Source: Bremia lactucae
Taxonomy: Eukaryota > Oomycota > Peronosporomycetes > Peronosporales > Peronosporaceae
Reading direction: 5' to 3'
NCBI RefSeq assembly: GCF_004359215.1
Contig: NC_090610.1
Coordinates: forward strand, 762,152 to 784,932
DNA: 22,781 nt
Shown piece by piece: positions 1 to 8,526 of this stretch. The notes under the pieces were generated by a model. It was not told the origin of the DNA and ran no database searches. It saw nothing but the letters and a program-made list of their open reading frames with translations. The translations under genes were made by a program, and so were the position numbers. Positions within the stretch are counted from its first letter, which is position 1. Each line of letters starts with the position of its first letter.

Positions 1-983
1 CCAAGAAGTGGTATTTCGCTTGCAGCGAATATACACTTCTTGAGATTTGCATACAACTTATGCTTTCGCATAAGTGTAAGAACCTGACGAACGTGAGTTT
101 TATGAACTTCCACGTCCGTCTTACCGTCCATGGCCCGGCTATGGACGAATACATCGTCGAAATAACTCGGTGCGAATTCTCGCACCGGTCTCAACAGATT
201 CGTTACACATCTGTTGAATGTTGCAGGGGCGTTACTAAGCCCCTGTGGCATTACTAGCCATTCCCAAAGCATCCCGCTGGGAGTGCTCACTGCTGTGTAC
301 GGGATTTTCATCTGATAAAATCCACCCATCAGATCTATAGACAAAAAGATGGTACTCTTAGACATACCATCTATGATTACGTCTTTTCTAGGTATCGGTG
401 TTTGAGCCGGTATTGTTGCAGCATTCAGTGTATTGAATGCATGCACTGTCCGCCACCCTCCTGTGGCCTTTCGCACAGAGAAGGTCGGAGAGCTAAGTGG
501 GGAGGTTGACTCCCTCACATGGCCCGCTTTTAATCGATCGATAAAAAAATTATCGATCGCAAGTACTTGTTCACGAGGCAGTGGCCACTGCTTCATGACA
601 GAGTACTTCGAGCCCGGTTTGAGCTCGATCTCATCTCGAGTTCCTTTATCCTTAGGCAACTCGCATGAAACTGCTTCAGGGAATACATCCCTGAATTCAA
701 TCAAATCCTTGTACAAAGGATTTGTCTTAAGTGACTCCCAGGATTGAGTGGAATATCTCTCAATCCGAGTCTTCACATCGAGGACAATTTCGTCTATCGA
801 TGAGCTGCTGAGAACCTGTTCGTTCTCTTCAAAAATTACCGCTGACCGAATATCGGTTACGTATTCGTCATCTGTGATGAGTATGCAGATCTGCTTGATT
901 CTACCACTTTGCAGATTTCTCAAGAACCGCTTGGGTTCTAGGGTTGGAAATTGAGTTATATCCAAAGCTAACTTCGGAGGCGC
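1..983 (-). pseudogene. Ty3/gypsy reverse transcriptase domain, partial
   Basis: An open minus-strand frame below the stop at 984-986 contains RT motifs in order: FCVRKATGGWR-like (here FSVRKATGGWRTVHAFNT, about 434-482), the NAATIPAQTPIPRKD block, a catalytic LSIDLMGGFYQ segment near 312-345, MPQGLSNAPATFNR near 210-251, and the active-site box SYFDDVFVHS near 135-165. The DD pair of the active site is intact. Between FYQ and IPY (near 305-315) the spacing is a few residues shorter than I expect for this family, suggesting a small in-frame deletion; that is from memory of the family. Upstream lies about 150 residues of the usual oomycete gypsy PR-RT linker (DEIVLDVKTR, LEIEDRTGKD-like). The protein similarity is strong enough to read through, so decay is recent to moderate. 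Confidence 0.9.
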
Positions 984-1650
984 TTACAGATCAAGAGTAT
1001 AAGCGCCTACTCTTGATCCGTCATTAACCAAGACATTTAATGTCTCGGTTTCTTCCTGGGATTTATCCACAAGCTGCCGAGGGATCAATCCCTCGGGATG
1101 CTGAAGTCAAGTAACTTCAGCATTAACTATTTGAGGAGATTTCTCCTCAAGTATGTGGAGACTTATTCCCTCAACGTCTCCCGACTTTGATTGCGCTATC
1201 ACAGTCGGGTCCTCTACGGTCGACTCTCTACTCGACCTAGGATCATCGTGTTGTCCATTTTGGACAACCGGTATATTCCTTGAATGTCGCCCGCTAGGCG
1301 TACATTCATGTCTCAATCCACTCGTCTTATTCGAGTGGTGGACCTTCGGCGCTGCCTGTGCATTCGCCCAGCCGCCGCGTGCGGTCGAATCAGCATTGAT
1401 AGTGACAGATTTGAGAAAAATGTTTCGCGCAAGCATTCAAACTGGATTGCTAGCCATGATAAGGCTATGATATTGTCAAAATCTAAGCTGCCAAAGACTT
1501 CCATTCTCACATCAGAAAAAATTGCTCAGGCTAATAGCGAACTAAGAACGAATAAGTGTAAAAAGAATTTTAAATTGCCGCCGAGCAAACGGTTCGATAA
1601 GGCTGCTGGACCTGCACCGCTAATGCTATTGCGGTGGAGAATGTGAGCAG
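1..1650 (-). mobile_element. Ty3/gypsy retrotransposon remnant (protease-RT part of pol), cut by window start
   Basis: Reading the minus strand from about 1510 downward gives a degraded pol polyprotein: a retropepsin-end-like stretch (LDFDNIIALSWLA, about 1450-1490, in a different frame), a polar linker (about 1110-1436), then a clear reverse transcriptase down to base 1. The RT-side frame is interrupted by TGA at 1437-1439, TGA at 1107-1109 and TAA at 984-986, so the copy is dead. No gag or LTR is visible to the right before the next gene at 1940, so the 5' part of the element is missing or unrecognisable. The left side runs out of the window, so RNase H and integrase cannot be judged. From about 1 to 1340 the DNA is extraordinarily rich in perfect short inverted repeats (see findings). 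The right boundary is approximate. Confidence 0.88.
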
Positions 1651-1939
1651 GAGCTAGTGATAGCCTACACTGTAACCGAATGCGGTGAAATGCAATGAAT
1701 CTCAAATTAATCGCGTTCTCGCACAGGCATTAAAAACAGCGATTAAAGTAATTCGCTCGCAATTCCAAAAATATATGTGTAAAAAGCCAAGCTTTATCAA
1801 TACCAGATCTTTGGGCCGGGGCGCTATTTGTTACCCATACGTTTTGCTTGGCTTAAAAAGAAACCATCACTCTTGTAGAAACGCCCCCGCCCTTGCGCCA
1901 CCCCTCGCCCGCTCGAACGAATAAAAACACATCAGAACT
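1651..1939. other. Spacer between Ty3 remnant and UBAP2L-like gene
   Basis: No gene is recognised in this stretch. It should hold the promoter and 5' untranslated leader of the gene starting near 1940. A C-rich tract (about 1885-1918) lies just before the candidate start. I do not see a convincing TATA box or the oomycete initiator consensus. Confidence 0.4.
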
Positions 1940-4900
1940 ATGAGCAAGCGCGAATACTTTCTGCGAAAAGGATTACAGATGCAGCGCCTCGATGAACAAA
2001 TTTCTTCCGCACCTATCAGTGGAAACGCCTCGCGCGAGGTCAGACATCGCATTTTCCAGCTCCTTCAAAGCCCACAGACATGTATACTGTTGTAGCTAAC
2101 GATACAACCTGAAACATTTTCACAGGTGACCAAATACCGCGACCTTTGCCCTCCCGCCACCCCAGACAATCATATTCAGAAAGTGATTGCTCAGTGTAAA
2201 GGCGACACCCAGCGCATGGAGACGGCTATAAGTGAGTTGTGGGAGAATTATCGTGGATCTGAACAGGATGCTTGGGCTACTGTCTCTAAAAAAGCTACAA
2301 AAAAGAAGAATGTGCGCTTTTAAAGCCTTTGTAACAAAAACTGCTTTCTATTATTGACTGTCTGAATTTGTGTCCAGGAACATCCACTCCACTTTTCGCA
2401 GCGATCAAATTCAAAGCCACAGCACCAGAATGAACATGTGGAATTACCGCAAAATGGCGATTTACAGTCTTCTAAGTTGTCGGAGCGCTACTCTACGCGA
2501 GGCCGGGGTAGCTTGAGAGGCCGCGGATTGGTCTCATTGCGAGGAGGTCGAGGTGGCCGTGGTGGTCGCAGTCGTGGTGGGGCCGTCATTGCTACTGATA
2601 GTACGCGTGAGCCTCTTACTGGAGACGAGAGTCCAGAAAATGACACAGAATCTATAACAAATAGTACAAACGAAATGCAATTGTCCCGCACTGTCAAGGA
2701 CACAAAAAGAGACCGTGGAGCGAATACGACTACCAAAGCGGCCAATGCGCGAGCTGCTTCTCAAATACCTCCTGTTGTTCACCCCGTGTTAACTGGCGCT
2801 TGGACGAAGAAGCTAAATGTTAATTCCGTCAGTGCAAAGCCGGAGCCAACCAAACATATCCCCTCATCTGCTTCCTCGCCCACACCTGCGAGTCCAAAGC
2901 CTGCAGATAGAACGACTGTTTCTGTTACCGACAGAGATGCTGCTGTCGACGCTATCGCACAGGAGACACTTGATGCTGTTGGCCCGTTGAAAAAGGAGAA
3001 GTTAGCGAAGGAAAGTAAAAAAACACAGAAACGCAGTAACTATGATGCGTCTGAACCTTTTGCCGCAATGAATAAACCTGTGGATGCTGTGGAGAAAGTG
3101 GCTAGTCCGAAAAATTCGCCTCAAAAGATGGGAGAGAAACAAACGACGACGAAAAGGATTGAGAGTACGGGGGAAGCCACCCCTTCCGCGAATATTGCTA
3201 CAGGATGGGGCAACTTGGATGTGGCTGCCTCTTCCATGAGCGATTGGTCTTCTTCTGTACCTGCCGCGTCCTGTGAAGCCAAGATGGTCCCTACTTCAAA
3301 TGCGTGGACACGTAATAACCCAATTTTATCTTCTCCTGCTACTAAAATAAACACATCCACGCCAAGTTCCCCAGTAGCTGATACCAGACTAATAGTTTCG
3401 CCAGATTCTCCCAAGGACACAGAAGGGCCTCGCTCTTCGAAATCAGCGTCAACGAGTCCTCGTCCGTACCTTAAGATGGGCAAATGGGATCGTGCTGCCA
3501 CGCCAAATTTATCTCTTCAATTTGGGAGCTTCTCACTAAATGGCATGGAATCTCTTGAACCCGCAACGCCAGTTGCAGCACCAGTGAGTTGGTCTTCATC
3601 GAACGTGACGACGTCCGGCTCAAAGAATGTTGTCAAACAAGTCACCAAGACCACGACAGCTCAAACCACTCCAGTCCAGAGTGGTTGGGGAACCGCTACA
3701 AAAACAGTGTCACCCAAAAGTATACTGTCTCCTGATCATAGCGAGCAACAACAACAAACAATTACCTCGAAGTCTGCATCCTCTGCTCCTCCTGGACTAT
3801 CGGTGGATTCGGGCCGTGTGACGCCAACTACAGGACATTCTCCACGATTTGCGCCTTCAGCTCCGTCACCAGCATCCCTGCCCAAGCCTGATGAAGTAAA
3901 GCGTGGCACTCCTTCGCGCGCTCAGGGAGGTTCGTTTCAAACCCAATTGCAGGAAGGAGCTGCAACACAAAACAATAAGCTTAATATTGGATACGGCACG
4001 GGACTATATCAAGCGTCATACGGCCAGTACTCGATGGATCTTGGTCGTTCCACCGCCGCCTCAGCGCCTGGTCAGCATCATGCTGGATCTGGTACCCCCA
4101 AAACTGCAAGTACCCGTGGCAGTGCTGTTGGTCAAGTTGCAATACAGTCACCTTCACTTGGAAAACAGGCTGTGTCTCAGATGCAACAGATTCCTTTGCA
4201 GCAACAGGTCCAGCAGCAACAACAGCAACAGCAGGCTCAAGAGCAATCTCATCAAAAGCAGATTCATCATCAACAGTCTCAGCAGGGTCAGCAGAATCCA
4301 ACTCAACAGCAAACGGCGGCTCAATTGCACCAGCAGGCACAGGCTAGTATGCAGCAGAGCTACCACTATGCCCCGCCTCCTCCACCTGGTATGGCACTAC
4401 CGTATAACCCATACAATTATAATGGCTACTACCAAGGCTATGGCTACTACCAGAACCCACAGGTAAGCACTTTCTTATCTTCTTTGGCATATTGAAAGTA
4501 GGCGGAATATTCATGATATTGTTTTCTTTTCTAGTTTGCTCAATACAGCCCACGCACTCAATACCCACCGCGCGGCAGCATGCCGTATGGAATTGAGGGC
4601 CCCGTACCGGGCTTTTCAAATTCGCCAAACATGCCGTACCAAGACCAGCACATAATGGCTCAGCAGCACGAGTACGCTGGTGCTGTACCTCAAGGATTTG
4701 GTGAAATCAATGCTGCTTATATGCAGCAAACTCCCATGCAGCAGCAAAGTAGCCACCTCGGCCCCCAGGGCCATGGGAAAGGAGGCTCCGGATCTGTTAC
4801 CGGGGGACCCATGTCCCAGCAGTCGCAAGGACAACGTGGCAATGCAAGCATGCAGAATTATCAAAATGGCGGAGGCCGCGAGCACGTGATACCACCGGTG

Positions 4901-5170
4901 CCCAACGCGTCCGCAGCCATGACTGGTTCTTATAATCAGCACTACGGCTGGGCAGGAAATTATGGCGCGCAGCCCGTTGGCGGATGGGGGCACATGGTGC
5001 CGCAGGGATACCAGCAGTCTCCATCTCATCAGCAGCAGCACACCTCACAACAGCAACAACAGCAGCAGCCGAATACGCATCAGCAGAGCTATCATCAGTA
5101 CGGCAACGGCATTGTTCAGGCCGGAAATAATTCTAGCGATTTGGGCCAGACACGCTGGAGCAGCTCGTAA
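1940..5170 (+). CDS. UBAP2L/Lingerer-like protein with UBA-like domain, RGG box and Q-rich tail (spliced)
   Basis: Well-supported exons are 2126-2311, 2378-4462 and 4535-5170, joined in phase 0 across introns 2312-2377 (66 nt) and 4463-4534 (72 nt, GTAAGC...CTAG). Exon 2126-2311 carries a UBA/CUE-like helix bundle ending in AISELWE, followed by WATVSKKATKKK. This matches the UBA plus WETVGKKK pattern of animal UBAP2L/Lingerer. Next come an RGG box (about 2487-2580), a long Ser/Thr/Pro-rich low-complexity stretch, an LQFGSFSLNG motif (about 3508-3545) like the QFG motif of UBAP2L and plant GIP1, then a Gln-rich, Tyr/Pro/Gly-rich tail with poly-Q runs (about 4190-4330 and 5030-5080). The family binds RNA and ubiquitin and works in stress granules and translation control; that role is inferred here. 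Exon 1 is uncertain: ATG 1940 with a donor at 2039 is frame-compatible; ATG 1992 with a donor at 2082 is the alternative. The C-terminus TRWSSS is followed by TAA. Confidence 0.8.
2312..2377 (+). other. Intron in UBAP2L-like gene
   Basis: GTGCGC donor after AAT and TCCAG acceptor, 66 nt, with a TTGACTG branch-like site. It removes the in-frame TAA at 2321-2323 and joins two long open frames in phase 0. Confidence 0.75.
4463..4534 (+). other. Intron in UBAP2L-like gene
   Basis: GTAAGC donor, T-rich tract and TTTTCTAG acceptor, 72 nt. Splicing joins ...YYQNPQ to FAQYSPRTQYPP in phase 0 and skips the in-frame stop at 4493-4495. Both sides have the same Q/Y/P-rich composition, which supports the join. 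Confidence 0.88.
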
Positions 5171-5889
5171 TATTTGCGTGCTGTGTCTCGGCAAGCATTT
5201 TACACAAGTCAAGATCCGTCTGTCGAGCCATTTGACACCACCAAATTTTAACTAGGTATTTTAGAACGGTTGACATCTCTTCCGGCGCCAGTAGCGGCGC
5301 GGGTGCAAGGAGCTTGAATAGAATGATACAATTGAGCTGTAAGGTCAAAGATGGATTGCCTGATTATTTGCTCGTTAAGTGTCCAATCTATTGGCATAAG
5401 CGAAGCCGTACACCACTTTTCTTTTGTCGTCGAACAAATGGTGCGACGCATTCATTGCTATGTGCTTTGGCCTTGTTATTTAGTATTGCAAATCTGCATG
5501 GAAAAATGCCTATGGAGTTAGGAGCGAGTTCAGTATCTATCAAAGGCTCAAATCTCAAATTACTAAAGCTTACAAGAAAGGGACATAGCTGAGCACGCAC
5601 AACGCTGCTGCTTTCAAGTAGAAAGTGTGAAAACACTTTGCGCGATTACAACTCGTGCCAGAAAAAGAAATGATCTGGTATTTTTGCTATCGATCAGATA
5701 ATCATTACGCGCACTACTTGGCCTGAGTTTGCAAACGTAACGCCCATATCAGAAGTACGGTCTTGTAGCATGGAGCTGTACTGCTGGAAGGAGACACATT
5801 CATTCTTAACATGACTCAAACCAACCTAGAGTTGGGCAACATCTAATTTCGTCAAGTTGTATAGGTAGCAGTCTTCAATTACTTTAACC
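5171..5889 (+). other. Non-coding spacer and probable 3' UTR of the UBAP2L-like gene
   Basis: This is downstream of the TAA at 5168-5170. The longest open frame (5314-5592) shows no recognisable motif and I do not call it a gene. The first few hundred bases are probably the transcript's 3' untranslated region. No repeat or mobile element was recognised before the 43-bp duplication at 5890. Confidence 0.4.
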
Positions 5890-5977
5890 GAATTTACTTA
5901 AATTTAGTTAGTGGCGGTTATGGAAGTGGGGGGAATTTACTTAAATTTAGTTAGTGGCGGTTATGGAAGTGGGGGGG
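5890..5977. repeat. Exact 43-bp tandem duplication
   Basis: The unit starts GAATTTACTTAAATTTAG and ends in a G run. Copy one begins at 5890 and copy two at 5933, identical over 43 bp; only the terminal G tract differs (six versus seven G). It lies directly against the left edge of the myosin relic, so it may mark the breakpoint of that rearrangement. The identity means the duplication is recent. Confidence 0.95.
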
Positions 5978-6860
5978 CGTATGTCTTTGAGTGCTTATAC
6001 TTGATACGCATCATGCCTCCGTGCTGCTTGAGACTGTAAGCCAGCAGGCAGACAAGTCGACGGTAATTCAATTTTAAGCGATCCTGCGACGACAATAATG
6101 ACATTAAACTCGGAATGTAGTTCTCGTCATGAATCCGTTCGACAATGAGAGCAAAGCAGCAACTTAGATGAGTGATCAAGATATTCGTATCGTGCTTAAT
6201 TTGTTGCAGCTGTACTCCATTTGCACAAAACACTCTTAATGTATTGACCATTAAGTGGTAAGGCGACTGCTTAAATGGCTTGTCTTTCGCGTGAACGCAA
6301 TTTGGCGAGCAGTGGGGTCGTGGAAAGCTCAGCTGTCGGGAAAAACGACGAATAATTTATTGAGTTGCTTGACGTTTTCGGCTTCAGAAACATGACAAAA
6401 GACTTCTTTGCATGTTTACGCGAATGAAGCTATACAACATTGGTTATATAAATACATTCTGATGAAGTTACTGCGATTGCATCGTGAGGAAGAAACCCAA
6501 TGAAGCTTTGTTGTCTCAACATCTTCAAGTATTCGAGCATTGTCCCATTGATATTTTCCTTACTAAACAAAGCCTTTCTTCAAGGCTGTCCATGTGCTGG
6601 TATTTAAGTATTATTTGGAACTTAATAAGAATTAGTACCCACAACGCAATTTATCGTTGTTCATTATGCGGGCTGTGTAAGGTAACTGTTGAAGGATTTG
6701 CTGTAAAAACAAGATTTCTTTTGTGAGAGAGCGACGTTTGTTGGTTAGATCAATTTGCTGCTCGTTAAGCCAATGCAGATGGTACAAACGAAAATAGCGA
6801 GCTAGACGGAGGAACGAGTTAGCATACTGCCGCTACTGCAGCTCTATCCATAGGTCCTCG
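5978..6860 (+). pseudogene. Decayed partial copy of a myosin motor domain
   Basis: The plus strand here aligns base by base with the minus strand of the intact myosin gene (about 12168 to 10924, residues 286-700). Bases 6135-6154 match the complement of 11934-11953 exactly over 20 bp. Further co-linear blocks cover the switch II region (ATTGAGTTGCTTGACGTTTT, 6358-6377), TTTACGCGAATGAAGC (6417-6432), the FEHRPIGIF block (6526-6560), the YYLEFEKK block (6598-6640) and the VTYTVEGF block (near 6680-6705). It has no continuous reading frame. About 70 codons (intact residues about 389-457) are missing between the VLHLG block and the NALTM block near 6224, with other small indels. Neither P-loop nor tail was found. 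By eye identity is roughly 70%, so it is an old copy, either of this gene or of a lost paralogue. Confidence 0.9.
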
Positions 6861-7161
6861 GCCCTATGTATATAAATTGGTTAGCCGTGAAGCCCTCTGC
6901 TTCGTAACGAATCTCAAGCCTCGGCAATTGTGCTTGGCGACAAATGCTTTAAACTTTATTAAAGTTAGAATGCTTTGAGTACTCACGAGGATAATTTGCT
7001 TTCAAGTTGCGGTGTAGTGTTATGTACGCGGCAATCAGCCTGAGCCGTCATCGCATTGTTTTGACCTTTGAAGTTTCTTGCACGTAGCCGATCTCTTTGC
7101 TATTTTCTTTATATACTCGTGTTCACAACCCTAGAATAGCTAAAAAAAGCAAGCAAATTTA
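6861..7161. other. Spacer between myosin relic and SCI1-like gene
   Basis: No gene seen. It contains a short palindrome (AACTTTA/TAAAGTT near 6950) and the probable 3' untranslated region of the minus-strand gene that ends at 7162. Confidence 0.4.
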
Positions 7162-8199
7162 TCAGCGATTCAATCGCGGGTCCTCGTCTACCTTGTTAAT
7201 TAGCTGCTCTAGGCGGCGAGCTTCTTCGACATTGCCAGATTTGTAGAACATCTGCATCTGAGCCCGAAGCCTTTCCTGCTCACGCATCGCTTCGATCTTT
7301 TCCTTGTCCATAAGCTGCAAGACAAGGCGAAACTCTTCCTTCTCTTTCTTCTCGCGCAAGGCCTGGCGCTCGCGTCGCACACGATCTTCATCAGCTTGAA
7401 TATCCATAGCCATGTCAGATGCACTTTCCAGCTTCGCGTGGGCTTTGCGCTGTTGTTTCTGGTATTGCAACATCTCATATTTCTCGATGTCGTAGTACTT
7501 TTCATGGGGCAATGTGCACGTATTAAAATCTTCCATGTACTCCTTAAAGAGCTCCATGGCTTCCCATTTGGGTCCGTTAAATTCGCCCATCTTCTTGACA
7601 TTACGCAGCCACGCCTGGAAAGAAACACTTTTGCTATGAAAGTCAGACTCATGCAGAATCCCATATTTTCCGTATTCATCTTGGTTCAGGGCGCTTTTCT
7701 TGCTACTCTTCTTGCTCGTTTTGTCTTTCTTTTTTTTGTCCTTCTTGCGTCGCTTCTTATCCTTCTCGGATTTAATATGCTTGCGCTTTCTCTTCGAGCT
7801 CGACTTGTCATATGAGCTCTCGGAGTTCTTTGAATCAGAGTCTAATAGTGACTTGAACGATGGTGATCGCGAAGGAGACTGATGTTTTGAACAACTAGAG
7901 CGGCGTACGTCTCTGATCTTTCTGACTTCTTGTTTAAGGCTGCTGGCAGCACCACTTTCTGAGTCCACTACCGTCCACATCCGAGATCGGTGCTTTGCCT
8001 CCCTACGGTTCTCAAACTTTTCTTTTTCGGCCCCTTTAGCCTTCTCGTGCCTATCATGGCACCCGTGCTCGCCACGGTGGCGACGTCGAATGTGTTTAGG
8101 AGAAGCAACGCTACTTGCGCTTCGACTTTTGCTGCGGCTTCGCCGTTTATGTCGTGGATCTGTACTTGGCGGGCGCCGACTGTGGCGATACTCGGTCAT
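7162..8199 (-). CDS. SR-rich, SCI1-like nuclear protein
   Basis: A 345-residue open frame without introns; ATG at 8197-8199, TGA at 7162-7164. Residues 1-170 are Arg/Ser- and then Lys-rich (SRSKSRSAS, KDKKRRKKDKKKKDK), with many basic nuclear-localisation-type clusters and RS dipeptides. Residues about 174-245 form the only ordered-looking block: YGKYGILHESDFHSK, AWLRNVKK, ELFKEYMEDFNTCTLPHEKYYD. This resembles the conserved C-terminal domain of plant Style Cell-cycle Inhibitor 1 (SCI1) and related fungal/animal SR-like proteins. Residues 245-336 are a charged helix, probably a coiled coil, ending in MFYKSGNVEEARRLEQLINK. Plant SCI1 is a nuclear protein that slows cell proliferation and contacts splicing and cell-cycle factors; applying that role here is inference. 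The neighbour downstream is the myosin relic, and upstream is the PSF3-like scrap, 80 bp away. Confidence 0.75.
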   Translation of the reverse strand: MTEYRHSRRPPSTDPRHKRRSRSKSRSASSVASPKHIRRRHRGEHGCHDRHEKAKGAEKEKFENRREAKHRSRMWTVVDSESGAASSLKQEVRKIRDVRRSSCSKHQSPSRSPSFKSLLDSDSKNSESSYDKSSSKRKRKHIKSEKDKKRRKKDKKKKDKTSKKSSKKSALNQDEYGKYGILHESDFHSKSVSFQAWLRNVKKMGEFNGPKWEAMELFKEYMEDFNTCTLPHEKYYDIEKYEMLQYQKQQRKAHAKLESASDMAMDIQADEDRVRRERQALREKKEKEEFRLVLQLMDKEKIEAMREQERLRAQMQMFYKSGNVEEARRLEQLINKVDEDPRLNR

Positions 8200-8280
8200 T
8201 CTTTTGCAACTAATAAAATTAGAGTTATAAATGCATTATGCAAATTTCTTTTATGAGCTTTGACAATGTTTAAATAAAAC

Positions 8281-8450
8281 CTTAGGTGAAAGGTGCGTGA
8301 ATTCAGCTGCCAGAAAGTCGGTGAACCAGAATGGCACGAAAGCTGTACGAGAAGCCACAGAGGGACTGTGACCTGCGTGTTGATCTCATATTCGACTTCT
8401 TCTTGAAAACCAATTCTTTTTGGCAGCTTAAGGTCCGTCAAGTAACGAAA
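8281..8450 (-). pseudogene. Possible remnant of GINS subunit PSF3 (N-terminal part)
   Basis: From about 8444 down, the minus strand reads YLTDLKLPKRIGF...EINTQVTVPLWL, which has the spacing and end motif ([VL]PLWL) of the PSF3 N-terminal domain. Shifting frame near 8350 then gives RTAFVPFWFTDFLAAEFTHLSPK, which fits the next PSF3 block (V.L.LP..F...F..LL). Neither frame alone is gene-like, and there is no start codon upstream or further PSF3 sequence downstream before the SCI1-like ATG at 8199. I read it as a frameshifted fragment. GINS is the replicative helicase cofactor, so an intact copy must exist elsewhere. The match is short and from memory of the family; an untranslated leader with chance similarity is the alternative. 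Confidence 0.4.
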
Positions 8451-8526
8451 GAAGAGATTTTAAAAAACAAACTGATAAAAGTTACATGCATCCTGTAATA
8501 AGATATTCGTGACAGAGAGTGTTGAA

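Noticed and set aside
168..1150. Hairpins read as CRISPR repeats or transcription terminators
   Set aside because: The stems differ in sequence and the gaps are coding; there is no repeated unit, no U-tract rule, and the organism is eukaryotic.
5961..6251. Minus-strand open frame (extends openly to about 6356) with protein-like composition
   Set aside because: It is the antisense of the myosin relic, whose plus-strand bases match the intact motor codon by codon; the open frame is a shadow.
6484..6726. Plus-strand 80-residue open frame as a gene
   Set aside because: It is a frame-broken piece of the myosin relic; the VTVEGF and FEHCPIDIF stretches align with the intact motor.
8196..8441. PSF3-like frame spliced in frame to the SCI1-like ATG (donor after CTAAG near 8281, acceptor ATTAG before 8199)
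   Set aside because: The splice is in phase, but the donor GTTTTA is weak and the PSF3-like reading needs a frameshift upstream, so a fusion gene is not supported.
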